Shown here: piece by piece, positions 8,310-16,543 of the stretch
Numbering within the stretch: the first letter of the stretch is position 1
How the letters are laid out: the number at the start of each line of letters is the position of its first letter
From: Chryseosolibacter sp964438975
Lineage (GTDB): Bacteria > Bacteroidota > Bacteroidia > Cytophagales > Cyclobacteriaceae
NCBI GenBank assembly: GCA_964438975.1
Contig: CAYTMU010000039.1
Coordinates: 1 to 37,492 of the forward strand
Reading direction: 5' to 3'
DNA: 37,492 nt
Notes under the pieces: model-generated
The model's input: only the letters and a program-made list of their open reading frames with translations
The model's database searches: none
Told to the model about the DNA's origin: nothing
Program-made: the position numbers and the translations under genes

Positions 8310-9752
8310 ATGAGAAGTAAACGAAAGTATTGTATTCTCTGGCCACTCGCGATCCTTTGGGTGCTTGTTGCCTTCACAGGCTGTGGAACAGATACGCGTG
8401 AGCGATCGTCCGGCCCAGCCGAAGGATCATTGTCGTGGTGGATAACCCGTGGTGACAGAAGCGCACTGCTCGCGAAGCAGCCCGCTCTTTCCTTTGCGAC
8501 GGACTCGCGACAGTCGGATGTTATAGTGCTTGACACAGCAATACGATACCAGAGTATCGATGGATTCGGTTACTCGCTGACGGGCGGAAGCGCCGATGTG
8601 ATCCGCGAGCGATTGAGCGAAGAGGATCGCCGCGCTTTGTTGAACGAGTTGTTTTCCACCCGTGACGGCGGTATTGGTGTGAGTTATCTGCGCATCAGTA
8701 TCGGGGCATCCGATCTCGACGACCATGTCTTTTCGTACTGTGATCTTCCGTCGGGGGAGACCGATCCGGAGTTGAAAAACTTTACAATCCAGGAGGACCG
8801 CGAGAATCTGATCCCCTTGCTCAAAGAGATTCTCGCTATTGCGCCAGACATGCCTGTCATGGGAAGTCCGTGGTCGGCGCCATCGTGGATGAAGACAAAC
8901 GGGAAACCAAAGGGAGGGAGCCTCAAACCTGAATTTTACGGAGCGTATGCGAAATACTTTGTGCGCTACATCGAAGAAATGGCGAGTGAAGGCATCCGTA
9001 TCGACGCAGTGACAATTCAGAATGAACCCGAGAATCCACACAATACTCCGAGTATGCTGATGACTGCGGAAGAGCAAAAGGTATTTGTGCGAGATCATCT
9101 CGGTCCTGCTTTTGAGGCTGCCGGTATTGACACCAAGATCGTCATCTTCGATCACAATTGCGATCACCCTGAATACCCTATCGCGGTACTCGACGATCCC
9201 GAAGCCAAGAAGTATGTGGACGGATCAGCGTTTCACCTTTATCTCGGTGAGATCGAAGCGATGTCGAAAGTTCATACCGCGCATCCTGACCGAAACCTGT
9301 ATTTTACCGAACAATGGACTTCCGGCAAGGGTGACTTTGCGGAAGACCTGCAATGGCATGTCAAGAACCTCATCATCGGCGCTTCGCGAAACTGGAGCCG
9401 GAACGTACTGGAATGGAACCTGGCTTCCGATCCCGACTTCGGTCCGCACACCGATGAGGGCGGTTGCACGGAGTGCATGGGTGCGTTGACGATCGGCGAC
9501 TCCGTGACGCGTAACGTGTCTTATTATATCATCGCACATGCGTCGAAGTTCGTGCCGCCTGGATCCGTGCGGGTGGCGTCCGGCATTCCCGGAGGCCTTG
9601 ACAATGTCGTGTTCATCACCCCTGAAGGTCAACGGGTGCTTATCGTTGTGAATGACCGCACCAGGACCCGGTCGTTTGCCATCCAGGAAGGGCACCGTTT
9701 CGCAGATGTTTCGCTGGATGGAGGCACAGTAGCGACGTTTGTATGGAAATGA
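8310..9752 (+). CDS. GH30 glycoside hydrolase lipoprotein (probable beta-1,6-glucanase), copy 1
   Basis: This is a family 30 retaining glycoside hydrolase. From ATG 8310 it has 480 residues with a lipoprotein signal (lipobox FTGC). The alternative ATG 8274 lies in the terminator stem and would add a poor leader. Family motifs seen: IDGFGYSLTGGSA near the N-terminus, MGSPWSAPSWMKTNG in the barrel, the acid/base Glu in TIQNEPE (E239), the nucleophile in YFTEQW (E334), and a C-terminal beta-sandwich. GH30 members of Bacteroidota PULs include glucosylceramidase-like and endo-beta-1,6-glucanase (GH30_3) enzymes. The SusCD-binding-protein context favours the glucanase. The likely location is the outer membrane facing the surface or the periplasm. 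It overlaps the next gene. Confidence 0.92.
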   Translation: MRSKRKYCILWPLAILWVLVAFTGCGTDTRERSSGPAEGSLSWWITRGDRSALLAKQPALSFATDSRQSDVIVLDTAIRYQSIDGFGYSLTGGSADVIRERLSEEDRRALLNELFSTRDGGIGVSYLRISIGASDLDDHVFSYCDLPSGETDPELKNFTIQEDRENLIPLLKEILAIAPDMPVMGSPWSAPSWMKTNGKPKGGSLKPEFYGAYAKYFVRYIEEMASEGIRIDAVTIQNEPENPHNTPSMLMTAEEQKVFVRDHLGPAFEAAGIDTKIVIFDHNCDHPEYPIAVLDDPEAKKYVDGSAFHLYLGEIEAMSKVHTAHPDRNLYFTEQWTSGKGDFAEDLQWHVKNLIIGASRNWSRNVLEWNLASDPDFGPHTDEGGCTECMGALTIGDSVTRNVSYYIIAHASKFVPPGSVRVASGIPGGLDNVVFITPEGQRVLIVVNDRTRTRSFAIQEGHRFADVSLDGGTVATFVWK

Positions 9753-11260
9753 AATACACCACACTGAAAATATCGTCTCGAGTATCCTGCGATCCTCGAC
9801 CTATTCGCGCCGTAGCTTACCGACTTTCTTTCTGTATCCTGTTTTTTGTGTCGTGCGGATCAGGCGATGAGTTTCCCGATCCCGGGCCGCCGACGAAAGC
9901 GGAAGAGATCGGGAAGGCCGACGCATGGTTGACTACTGGTAATCAAACCAAGCTTCTGTCGCATGAGGTGCAGGTATCTGTCACCGAACGGGCGACGACG
10001 GTGCTGCCATCTGTTACACTACAGCCCGAGCAAAAGCTGCAGCAGATCGAAGGATTCGGTGCAGCGCTTACAGGCTCATCCGCCTACCTCATCAACCGCA
10101 AGATGAGTGCTGCGCAGCGGCGCGCATTGTTGGAGGAATTGTTTGACGCGGACAAAGGGATCGGCATTTCCTATCTGCGGATGACAATTGGTGCGTCTGA
10201 CTTCTCGCTGTCGGATTTTACCTACAACGATATCCCCATGGGTCAAACTGATTACGATCTTGACCACTTCTCCATAGACAGCGACAAGGAGGATGTTATC
10301 CCCGTTTTCAAGCAGATACTTTCATTTGCACCCGGAATATCGATCATGGGGTCGCCGTGGAGTGCACCTGCGTGGATGAAAACAAATAACAGTCTGAAAG
10401 GTGGCAAACTGAAGCCGGAGGCCTATGATGTTTACGCCCGTTATTTTGTGGAATACATCAAAGCCTATGCACAGGAAGGAATTTCCGTCGCCGCCGTCAC
10501 TCCGCAAAACGAACCCCTGCACTTCACAGCCAATTACCCCTGTATGGAGATGCAGGCAGGGGAGCAACTCGAATTCATCCGCGATTTTCTAGGCCCTGCT
10601 TTCGCGGATGCCGGGCTTAGCACTGACATTATCGCGTACGATCACAACTGGGACAATCCTCAGTACGCGATCGCAGTTCTCAATGATCCCGTTGCAAAGG
10701 AGTATGTATCCGGGTCCGCTTTTCATGCGTACGCGGGGAATGTCTCCGCAATGTCAGTCGTACATAACACACATCCTGACAGAGGACTGTATTTTACCGA
10801 GATCTCCGGCGGAGAATGGGCGACCAACTTCTCCGACAATCTCCAATGGAATATGTCGAACATCTTCATCGGAACTACAAAGAACTGGTCGAAGAATGTC
10901 TTGCTGTGGAACCTTGCACTGGACGAGAATCACGGACCGAAGAACAATGGGTGCCAGGACTGTCGTGGCGTGGTGACGATCCAATCGGGAAACGGCTCGG
11001 TTACGCGCAATGTTGAGTACTATTCCATCGGACATTTCTCCAAATTCGTACGTCCCGGTGCGTACAGGATCGCGTCGACGGCGTTTGATGCATCAACCGG
11101 ACTGGACCATGTGGCTTTTGTCAACACTGATGGTTCGAAGGTGATCGTGGTGTCGAACACCGCCTCGGAGGCTCGCTCGTTTAGCGTATTGTGGGAGGCA
11201 GGCCAGTTCGACTACAGTTTGCCTGCAAGATCTGTCGTCACGTTGGTATGGCATGATTAA
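9749..11260 (+). CDS. GH30 glycoside hydrolase lipoprotein, copy 2
   Basis: This is a second GH30, clearly a tandem paralogue of the gene before it. ATG 9749 overlaps the upstream stop as ATGA, which suggests translational coupling; ATG 9743 is also possible. The signal region (SFCILFFVSCGSG) has a lipobox FVSC, so this is also a lipoprotein, with an unusually long, basic n-region. Motifs: IEGFGAALTGSSA, MGSPWSAPAWMKTN, acid/base Glu in VTPQNEP (E255) and nucleophile in YFTEISGGEW (E351), followed by the C-terminal beta-sandwich. Residues after the nucleophile differ from copy 1 (ISGGEW against QWTSGK), so the +1/-1 subsite may differ. It ends nine bases before the convergent hemF stop. No terminator is seen between them. 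Confidence 0.92.
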   Translation: MKYTTLKISSRVSCDPRPIRAVAYRLSFCILFFVSCGSGDEFPDPGPPTKAEEIGKADAWLTTGNQTKLLSHEVQVSVTERATTVLPSVTLQPEQKLQQIEGFGAALTGSSAYLINRKMSAAQRRALLEELFDADKGIGISYLRMTIGASDFSLSDFTYNDIPMGQTDYDLDHFSIDSDKEDVIPVFKQILSFAPGISIMGSPWSAPAWMKTNNSLKGGKLKPEAYDVYARYFVEYIKAYAQEGISVAAVTPQNEPLHFTANYPCMEMQAGEQLEFIRDFLGPAFADAGLSTDIIAYDHNWDNPQYAIAVLNDPVAKEYVSGSAFHAYAGNVSAMSVVHNTHPDRGLYFTEISGGEWATNFSDNLQWNMSNIFIGTTKNWSKNVLLWNLALDENHGPKNNGCQDCRGVVTIQSGNGSVTRNVEYYSIGHFSKFVRPGAYRIASTAFDASTGLDHVAFVNTDGSKVIVVSNTASEARSFSVLWEAGQFDYSLPARSVVTLVWHD

Positions 11261-11269
11261 GGTTCGCCA

Positions 11270-12196
11270 TTATATCCAGTCGATGCCTTTCTTCAACATT
11301 GCCGACGTTTTTGCCTCCTCGGATCCCGGCTGCGGTTGGTGATTGTATTCCCAGGCTGCCTGTGGAGGAAGGCTCATCAGGATGGATTCGGTGCGTCCAT
11401 CGGTTTCCAGGCCGAATTTGGTACCGCGGTCCCACACCAGGTTGAATTCGACATACCGTCCGCGGCGCAGATGCTGCCACTGTTTCTCCTTCTCATCGAA
11501 GGGAACCGCGTGGTTCTTCCGCATAAAATGCGTGTAGATCGGAGCAAACACATTTCCGACACTCCGCACGAAATCAAAGCGCGACTCCTTCGTAAATCCG
11601 TCGACACCCTTCAGGTAGTCGAAGAATATTCCACCGACACCACGCGTTTCGTTGCGGTGACGAAGAAAAAAGTAGTCGTCCGCCCAGCGTTTGAATTCCT
11701 TGTAGTAGGAGGGATGATGACGGTCGCACACCTCCCTGAGCGTGCGGTGAAAATGTTTGGCATCTTCAACGTCGACATAGTGCGGGGTGAGATCGATGCC
11801 ACCTCCGAACCACCAGATCTCGGCAGGAGCTCCGGGTTCAGGGGTGATCTCGAAGTAGCGCACATTCATGTGGATGATTGGCACCATCGGGCTATGCGGA
11901 TGAATGACGATGGAAACACCCGTCGCGAAGAAGTCGGGTATGCCGGCGTTTCCCGGCGCAAGGTTGAGCATCGCCAGCGTTGATTCGGGTGTCTTTCCCC
12001 AGACAGCAGAGAAGTTCACACCACCTTTTTCGATGACGTTGCCATTGGTAAGTACACGTGACGTTCCGCCACCTCCACCCGGGCGCTGCCAGGTGTCGCG
12101 GATGAATTTGCCCTTTCCATCCGCCTGTTCCAGCTCCTCGCAGATGCGTGATTGTAGCTCCGTGAAAAATTGTTGTATCAAATCTCTTGTAACCAT
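11270..12196 (-). CDS. hemF: Oxygen-dependent coproporphyrinogen III oxidase
   Basis: HemF converts coproporphyrinogen III to protoporphyrinogen IX with O2 in heme synthesis, in the cytoplasm. From the ATG at 12196-12194 (MVTRDLIQQFF) it has 308 residues, the normal HemF length; the open frame extends 15 codons further but that leader is not HemF-like. Visible family features include the glycine run WQRPGGGGGTSRVL near the N-terminus, the strand IIHMNVRYFE, the family signature WWFGGGIDLTPHYVD and the C-terminal region RYVEFNLVWDRGTKFGL. Presence of HemF implies aerobic growth. It is transcribed towards the GH30 genes (tail to tail, nine bases apart) and lies downstream of tamL on the same strand. 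Confidence 0.96.
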   Translation of the reverse strand: MVTRDLIQQFFTELQSRICEELEQADGKGKFIRDTWQRPGGGGGTSRVLTNGNVIEKGGVNFSAVWGKTPESTLAMLNLAPGNAGIPDFFATGVSIVIHPHSPMVPIIHMNVRYFEITPEPGAPAEIWWFGGGIDLTPHYVDVEDAKHFHRTLREVCDRHHPSYYKEFKRWADDYFFLRHRNETRGVGGIFFDYLKGVDGFTKESRFDFVRSVGNVFAPIYTHFMRKNHAVPFDEKEKQWQHLRRGRYVEFNLVWDRGTKFGLETDGRTESILMSLPPQAAWEYNHQPQPGSEEAKTSAMLKKGIDWI

Positions 12197-12223
12197 AGCA
12201 TCGTTTGATTTTAATGTGTCCAG

Positions 12224-12257
12224 CCGTGGGCCGTCGACCACCCGTTGACCGTGGACT
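12224..12257. repeat. Short degenerate repeat between hemF and tamL
   Basis: Four imperfect copies of a unit resembling GT-N-G-A/G-CC occur in a row: GTGGGCC, GTCGACC, GTTGACC (after a short CCA/CC spacer) and GTGGACT. The last copy runs into the TAG stop of tamL on the opposite strand. The stretch is GC-rich and unlike the AT-rich bases between it and hemF. It may be a fragment of an intergenic repeat family. No function can be read from one copy. Confidence 0.4.
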
Positions 12258-14799
12258 AGAACGGGTACCCAATCCCGATATTATAGATCACCGGCTCCTT
12301 GAAGTTCCTGTAATTGTCTGCTCCCACGTGGGTGGCGAAGGGCCGGAAGAATTTCACATCGTCGAGGACAAAGCGTTCACCCGGTTTTCGTCCGGGGTCG
12401 TATACCTTCATGCCTACATCGAAACGCAGAACGAGGAAGGTGAAATCGAATCGGAGACCGAATCCCGTTCCGACCCCGAGTTCTTTGTAGAACGAGTCGA
12501 TACGGAATTTCGAATTTCCTTGTACCGCTTGTATTTCTCCGGACCCCGGATCCTGCATGGTCCGTTGGCTGAAGAGCCAGACGTTACCCGCATCGACGAA
12601 GACAGCGCCACCGACGAACCCGAACAGTTTACTGCGCAGCTCCATGCTTCCCTCAAAGAGAATCTCACCGGGTTGTTCGAGTCGATAGTTGAAAAGACCA
12701 TCTGCGACCGGGTCGCCCCCGACGGAAGGGTTGGTATTCAACGCAGGAGGGATGGTGCCGAGTCCGAGTCGTCGCGGTCTCCAGGCGCGTACACTGTTGC
12801 TACCGCCGACGAAAAAGTACTTCTCATACGGCAGCGCGCGATCCGATCCATAGGAGTACGCAATGCCTGCGTTGAGCCGGTAAGCAAACGTCGCCCAGGT
12901 GCTGAGTCGTCGTATCTGGCGGAAGTCGAAGTTCAACCGGAGATATTTGAAATACTGCAATCCCTGTCGCGTGATGATCTCGGGATCGATGAAATTGAAG
13001 ATCGTACCTCCTGGCTCGACCTGTGCGCGAATGAAAACAGCATTCCGGTCGAACGTCCCGTAATTTCGATTCCATGTAATGCTGAAGATCATGCTGCTGA
13101 CAAAGGAAGGCTCGAACGAGCGCGCGAGGTTGTAGTTACCCTGCGTGTTCAGGCGGTCGAGAAGGATTCGGAATGAATCCGATTTGATGTGCGAATTGAT
13201 CAGGCTGATGTTCGCCAGTGCGAGTGAATACTGCGTAATGCGTTTGTTCTGCCAGGTATATGTATTCGAAAGTGTCGTACCTGTCCGATTGTATTCGGGG
13301 CGGTCTGTATACGTGTAGCCGACGGTCAGTCTTGTCTTTGGGTTGTATTTTCCGAGTTTGATCTGCGTTGCATTCCGGAATGGCCACAAGAACTGGGGGA
13401 AGGTGATAGAAGCATTGATCCCTGCTTCAGTACTCTTGTAGACATTGAGGTCCTGCGTCGCGGATGCGACACCTTCGATACCGATCCGTCCGTTCAACTC
13501 GAAGTTCTCGAGGCCTCCGAAGAGATTCCGTTTCTTGAAGTTCAGATTGTAGAACGGGCCGGGAAAGCCCTCCGTTACGTTGACCCCGATCTCGTTGGAC
13601 CATTCGTAACGATTGAGCGGACTCGTAAAGATGTTTGCCGTGAACTGTCCCCCCGAAGAATCGTAGTTCACGTTGACGAACTTGTATGCGTCGAGATTTG
13701 CGAGCTGGCGTTGCGTCTCAAAGGTATTTGTTCGCGAATAAAGATTTCCCGGGGCAATGAATACACGTTGACTGAGGATCTTGAGATTGTATTTGTCTTC
13801 GTGGAAGCGATAAGTAACATCGCGGTAAGTGCGTTTTTGCCGATCGACTCCGGGCAACGTTACGCCGGCATCGGTCGTGAAGCGTACCGAATCGATCGTG
13901 AATTGCTTATGGAATCCGCGCTTGGCGGGGTCGCGGATGGTCATGAGCACCGCGATCCGGCGGTTTTCGAGCAACGCTGTATCGACATCGAAGTCGACGT
14001 ATTGCCTGCTGAAATCATAGAAGCCATTGTCTTTCAAAAGCAGATCGATGCGTTCACGCTCGGCGGTGAAGTTGGCTTCCTGGTATCGCTGGCCGCGCTT
14101 GACCAGACTGCTTCTCTCCGTAGCCTTTACCAGGTGATACACCACCGAATCCGATATCCTGTAAGATATGCTGTCAATGGTGTATGGAGACCCGACGGCG
14201 ACCTCATAGGTGACCCGGACAAACCGGCCGGAGCCGGAAACGTTCGCCATGACATTGTTCTCGAAATAGCCTTCTGAAAACAGATATCCTTTAAAACGGT
14301 TGATCGTTAGATTGACGAGAGCGCTGTCATACACGACGATGGGCTCACCCCACTGCATGAACAGATTGCCTTTTTCGATGCGTGAATTGTACTTGTCGAC
14401 CTTTTTCTGCTTTCGGAACTGAAGGTTGTTGATGCGGCGTTGGGAGGACGTCCGGGCGATGCGGGCGTTGAATTTTGCCTCCACCTTTTTGCGTTTGCTG
14501 ACAAACTCCGCCGTATCGTAACGCTTTTCACCGGCGTAGTACATGGCCACAAGGTGATAGAACGGCAAATACAGAAATCTCCTGTTGGTGCGCTGCGCAT
14601 GGAGTTCACGAAGGTACTCCTCGTTGATATTTCTCGGCGCTTTTATTGTCTGCCGGTACAGATGCCGTTGTCCTTCGTCGAGGTGCCTGGTCCCTAAACA
14701 GCTTGAAAGAAGAATTGGGGCGAGTACGAGCAGGGAGTACCTGATTTTTTTCAGCACCAAGCCAACAGGGAGTCCATCAAAATCTGCGATAAAGGCCAT
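12256..14799 (-). CDS. tamL: TamL: lipoprotein Omp85-family assembly factor (TamA/BamA superfamily)
   Basis: This is an outer-membrane protein of the Omp85 superfamily that helps insert other outer-membrane proteins. Its 847 residues are longer than enterobacterial TamA and match the Bacteroidota form TamL, in which the N-terminus is lipid-anchored: the lipobox LLSSC follows a hydrophobic stretch (YSLLVLAPI). Then come a basic coiled region (about 50-110), POTRA-like repeats (about 110-390), and a C-terminal 16-strand barrel with the RAWRPRRLG motif and a terminal ...IGIGYPF strand ending in Phe. The ATG at 14799 gives a 34-residue leader; TTG or GTG codons around residues 14-15 would give a more compact signal peptide, so the start is uncertain. 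No tamB is visible beside it. Confidence 0.88.
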   Translation of the reverse strand: MAFIADFDGLPVGLVLKKIRYSLLVLAPILLSSCLGTRHLDEGQRHLYRQTIKAPRNINEEYLRELHAQRTNRRFLYLPFYHLVAMYYAGEKRYDTAEFVSKRKKVEAKFNARIARTSSQRRINNLQFRKQKKVDKYNSRIEKGNLFMQWGEPIVVYDSALVNLTINRFKGYLFSEGYFENNVMANVSGSGRFVRVTYEVAVGSPYTIDSISYRISDSVVYHLVKATERSSLVKRGQRYQEANFTAERERIDLLLKDNGFYDFSRQYVDFDVDTALLENRRIAVLMTIRDPAKRGFHKQFTIDSVRFTTDAGVTLPGVDRQKRTYRDVTYRFHEDKYNLKILSQRVFIAPGNLYSRTNTFETQRQLANLDAYKFVNVNYDSSGGQFTANIFTSPLNRYEWSNEIGVNVTEGFPGPFYNLNFKKRNLFGGLENFELNGRIGIEGVASATQDLNVYKSTEAGINASITFPQFLWPFRNATQIKLGKYNPKTRLTVGYTYTDRPEYNRTGTTLSNTYTWQNKRITQYSLALANISLINSHIKSDSFRILLDRLNTQGNYNLARSFEPSFVSSMIFSITWNRNYGTFDRNAVFIRAQVEPGGTIFNFIDPEIITRQGLQYFKYLRLNFDFRQIRRLSTWATFAYRLNAGIAYSYGSDRALPYEKYFFVGGSNSVRAWRPRRLGLGTIPPALNTNPSVGGDPVADGLFNYRLEQPGEILFEGSMELRSKLFGFVGGAVFVDAGNVWLFSQRTMQDPGSGEIQAVQGNSKFRIDSFYKELGVGTGFGLRFDFTFLVLRFDVGMKVYDPGRKPGERFVLDDVKFFRPFATHVGADNYRNFKEPVIYNIGIGYPF

Positions 14800-14934
14800 T
14801 ATATCCCTGCAATTTTCGAATTAGCCGCGATTTATGCAAAAACATTCAAATTTGGCCAAAATCGGTTGCTAACCTACAGTAGGACGGGAAATTCTGGATA
14901 TTGCTGTCCGATGGCTGGGTTCGGTCAAGACGGG

Positions 14935-14954
14935 GACGGGAGGCGTCTCCTGTC
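14935..14954. other. Hairpin in the tamL-AraC gap
   Basis: GACGGGAG (14935-14942) and CTCCTGTC (14947-14954) can pair over 8 bp, with one G-U pair on the + strand, around a four-base loop. On the + strand a T-rich run (TTTTCTTTTT) follows about eight bases later. On the - strand, which carries both flanking genes, no T run follows. A terminator for the AraC gene is therefore possible but not demonstrated. Nothing else is recognisable in the 172-base gap. Confidence 0.3.
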
Positions 14955-14971
14955 CAGCCGCGTTTTCTTTT

Positions 14972-15889
14972 TCAGGTAGTGGGTTGATATAACTCCCGAA
15001 TATCGGGCCGGATCAGGACCATATCGGAGATATTGACTGCTCTGCGATACTGCGTCGGTGTCATCGTTTTGTATTTCTTGAATTGCCGGTTGAAGTTTGC
15101 GAGGTTGTTAAACCCGCACTCGTAGGCTATTTCGACAATGTGCTGATTGCTCTCGGACAGGAGTTTGCATGCGTGCCCGATCCTTACAGTATTCAGATAC
15201 TCAACGAAGGTAGTCCGGTACTGTTCTTTAAAGAAGTTACAGAATGTAGTAACTGCCATGTTAGCGGTTTGTGCAACTTCCGGGAGAGATATATCCCGAT
15301 GAAAATTTTGCATAACATACTCAGTGATCTTGCCGAGCCGGTCGTGTGGATTATCAGTCATGTGCGTGTAGCCTTCGCTTGCCAGTACTTCATACTCCCG
15401 GGTGTTAGACAAGATGTCGAATATCGAAAGTAGTGACGACAGTCGCTGGATGCCGTTCATGGTCACCATGCCGATCATTAGCGCATTTATTTGCTCTTTC
15501 GTTTTTCCGTTCAGTACCAATCCTCTCCTGGATAATCGAAGAAAATTTTTGAAGGCGTCCATTTCCGGGATATTCAGAAATGCTTCACCGAGGAAATCAT
15601 CTTTGAAGTGAATAACAATTGCTTCTGCTTGATGATCTGCTTGACCGTTGATGTACTGAGAGTCATTAACCCACACGTGTGGCAGTTGTGGGCCCATGCA
15701 TACCAAGTCGCCTTCCTGAAAATATCCTATGTGATCCCCTACCATTCTTCGACCTGTGCTCTTGAGTACCAGCACCAGTTCAAACTCGGGGTGGTAGTGC
15801 CACGGAACCGGAAAGAACTGGCCGACTTCTTTAAACACGATAAAAGATTTATCAAAATCCCTGGGCAGTCGCAATTCAATTGATTTCAT
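14972..15889 (-). CDS. AraC-family transcriptional regulator with cupin sensor domain
   Basis: This is a 305-residue DNA-binding regulator starting at the ATG at 15889-15887 (MKSIELRLPRDFDKSF); the frame extends 23 codons upstream but that part is not family-like. The N-terminal cupin domain (about 15-85) has the pattern PWHYHPEFELVLVLKSTG and GDLVCMGPQLPHVW, typical of small-molecule sensing AraC proteins. The C-terminal two-helix-turn-helix domain (about 180-285) has the first motif SLPEVAQTANMAVTTFCNFF and the second IVEIAYECGFNNLANFNRQF, ending KTMTPTQYRR. It faces away from the RidA-led operon across a 251-base gap, the usual arrangement for a regulator of the neighbouring catabolic operon. 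That target is inferred, not shown. Confidence 0.93.
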   Translation of the reverse strand: MKSIELRLPRDFDKSFIVFKEVGQFFPVPWHYHPEFELVLVLKSTGRRMVGDHIGYFQEGDLVCMGPQLPHVWVNDSQYINGQADHQAEAIVIHFKDDFLGEAFLNIPEMDAFKNFLRLSRRGLVLNGKTKEQINALMIGMVTMNGIQRLSSLLSIFDILSNTREYEVLASEGYTHMTDNPHDRLGKITEYVMQNFHRDISLPEVAQTANMAVTTFCNFFKEQYRTTFVEYLNTVRIGHACKLLSESNQHIVEIAYECGFNNLANFNRQFKKYKTMTPTQYRRAVNISDMVLIRPDIRELYQPTT

Positions 15890-16140
15890 AAGAACACACG
15901 TTAGCCGACAGAACCAACAAAATGGATGTAAAGGTTTTAAGTGACCGATACATGCCAACAGGGCTTTTTTGACGACAATCTAAAGATAGCCATTGAAAAA
16001 AAACAATCATACATGACATGAAAAATAGTATCACAAATGTGAATAAAAGTAACAGGAAGTCGGAATTGGTCAACTTATTTTTGTTTAACGGAATCGCAAT
16101 GGTTCCTTAACGATTTGGTAATCCATTGAAAGTTGATCGC
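15890..16140. promoter_or_regulatory. Divergent promoter region between AraC regulator and RidA-led operon
   Basis: This is a 251-base AT-rich region with no gene in it. Two small signals are visible. The inverted repeat TCACA-AA-TGTGA at 16031-16042 could be a dimeric-regulator operator. TATTTTTG at 16076-16083 matches the Bacteroidota -7 element TAnnTTTG and would place a start site before the RidA ATG at 16141, but I see no matching TTTG -33 element at the right distance. The region must carry the promoters for both directions. Confidence 0.4.
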
Positions 16141-16530
16141 ATGGGTAAAGAAAAGGTCATTCACCCGGACAGGGATCCGGATTTTGTTACAGGTGCTTAT
16201 TCCGATGGTGTTATCTCTGGCGGGTTTCTTTTTGTAAGCGGTCAGGCGTCAGTTGACTTCACAACATCAAAGTTTGTGCTAGGATCTGTGGAAGAAGAAA
16301 CCCATCGCACCCTTCAAAACATAGAGGCAATTATCGGAGCGGCAGGTGCAACGATGTCTGATATGGTTAAGTGTACTGTTCACTTATCTGACATTCGTGA
16401 ATTTGATCGCTACAATCAGGTCTATTCCCGATATTTTCCCGGAGTGAAGCCGGCGCGAACAACCGTGCAGTCGGTACTGGCCGAAGGAATCAAGGTGGAA
16501 ATTGACTGTATTGTAAAACTCCCTGACTAG
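16141..16530 (+). CDS. RidA/YjgF/UK114-family imine deaminase
   Basis: This is a small cytoplasmic protein of 129 residues from ATG 16141; a TTG at 16126 would add five residues. RidA proteins hydrolyse reactive enamine/imine products released by PLP and oxidase enzymes. The family pattern is complete: SGQASVD after the first strand, QNIEAIIGAAGATMSDMVK, then VHLSDIREFDRYNQVY and the C-terminal PART...KVEIDCIV segment. R106 corresponds to the catalytic Arg105 of E. coli RidA, so deaminase activity is plausible. It is the first gene of the operon and is followed two genes later by a PLP aminotransferase, which fits a role in clearing an imine intermediate of this pathway. Confidence 0.92.
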   Translation: MGKEKVIHPDRDPDFVTGAYSDGVISGGFLFVSGQASVDFTTSKFVLGSVEEETHRTLQNIEAIIGAAGATMSDMVKCTVHLSDIREFDRYNQVYSRYFPGVKPARTTVQSVLAEGIKVEIDCIVKLPD

Positions 16531-16543
16531 GAATCGCCGTTGC

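Noticed and set aside
8427..9167. 246-codon open frame on the - strand opposite GH30 copy 1
   Set aside because: It lies fully within a confident GH30 gene, shows no family features, and looks like codon-bias shadow.
12205..13176. 323-codon open frame on the + strand opposite tamL
   Set aside because: It is a shadow of the tamL reading frame: low-complexity charged sequence with no family pattern, while the - strand frame has a full Omp85 pattern.
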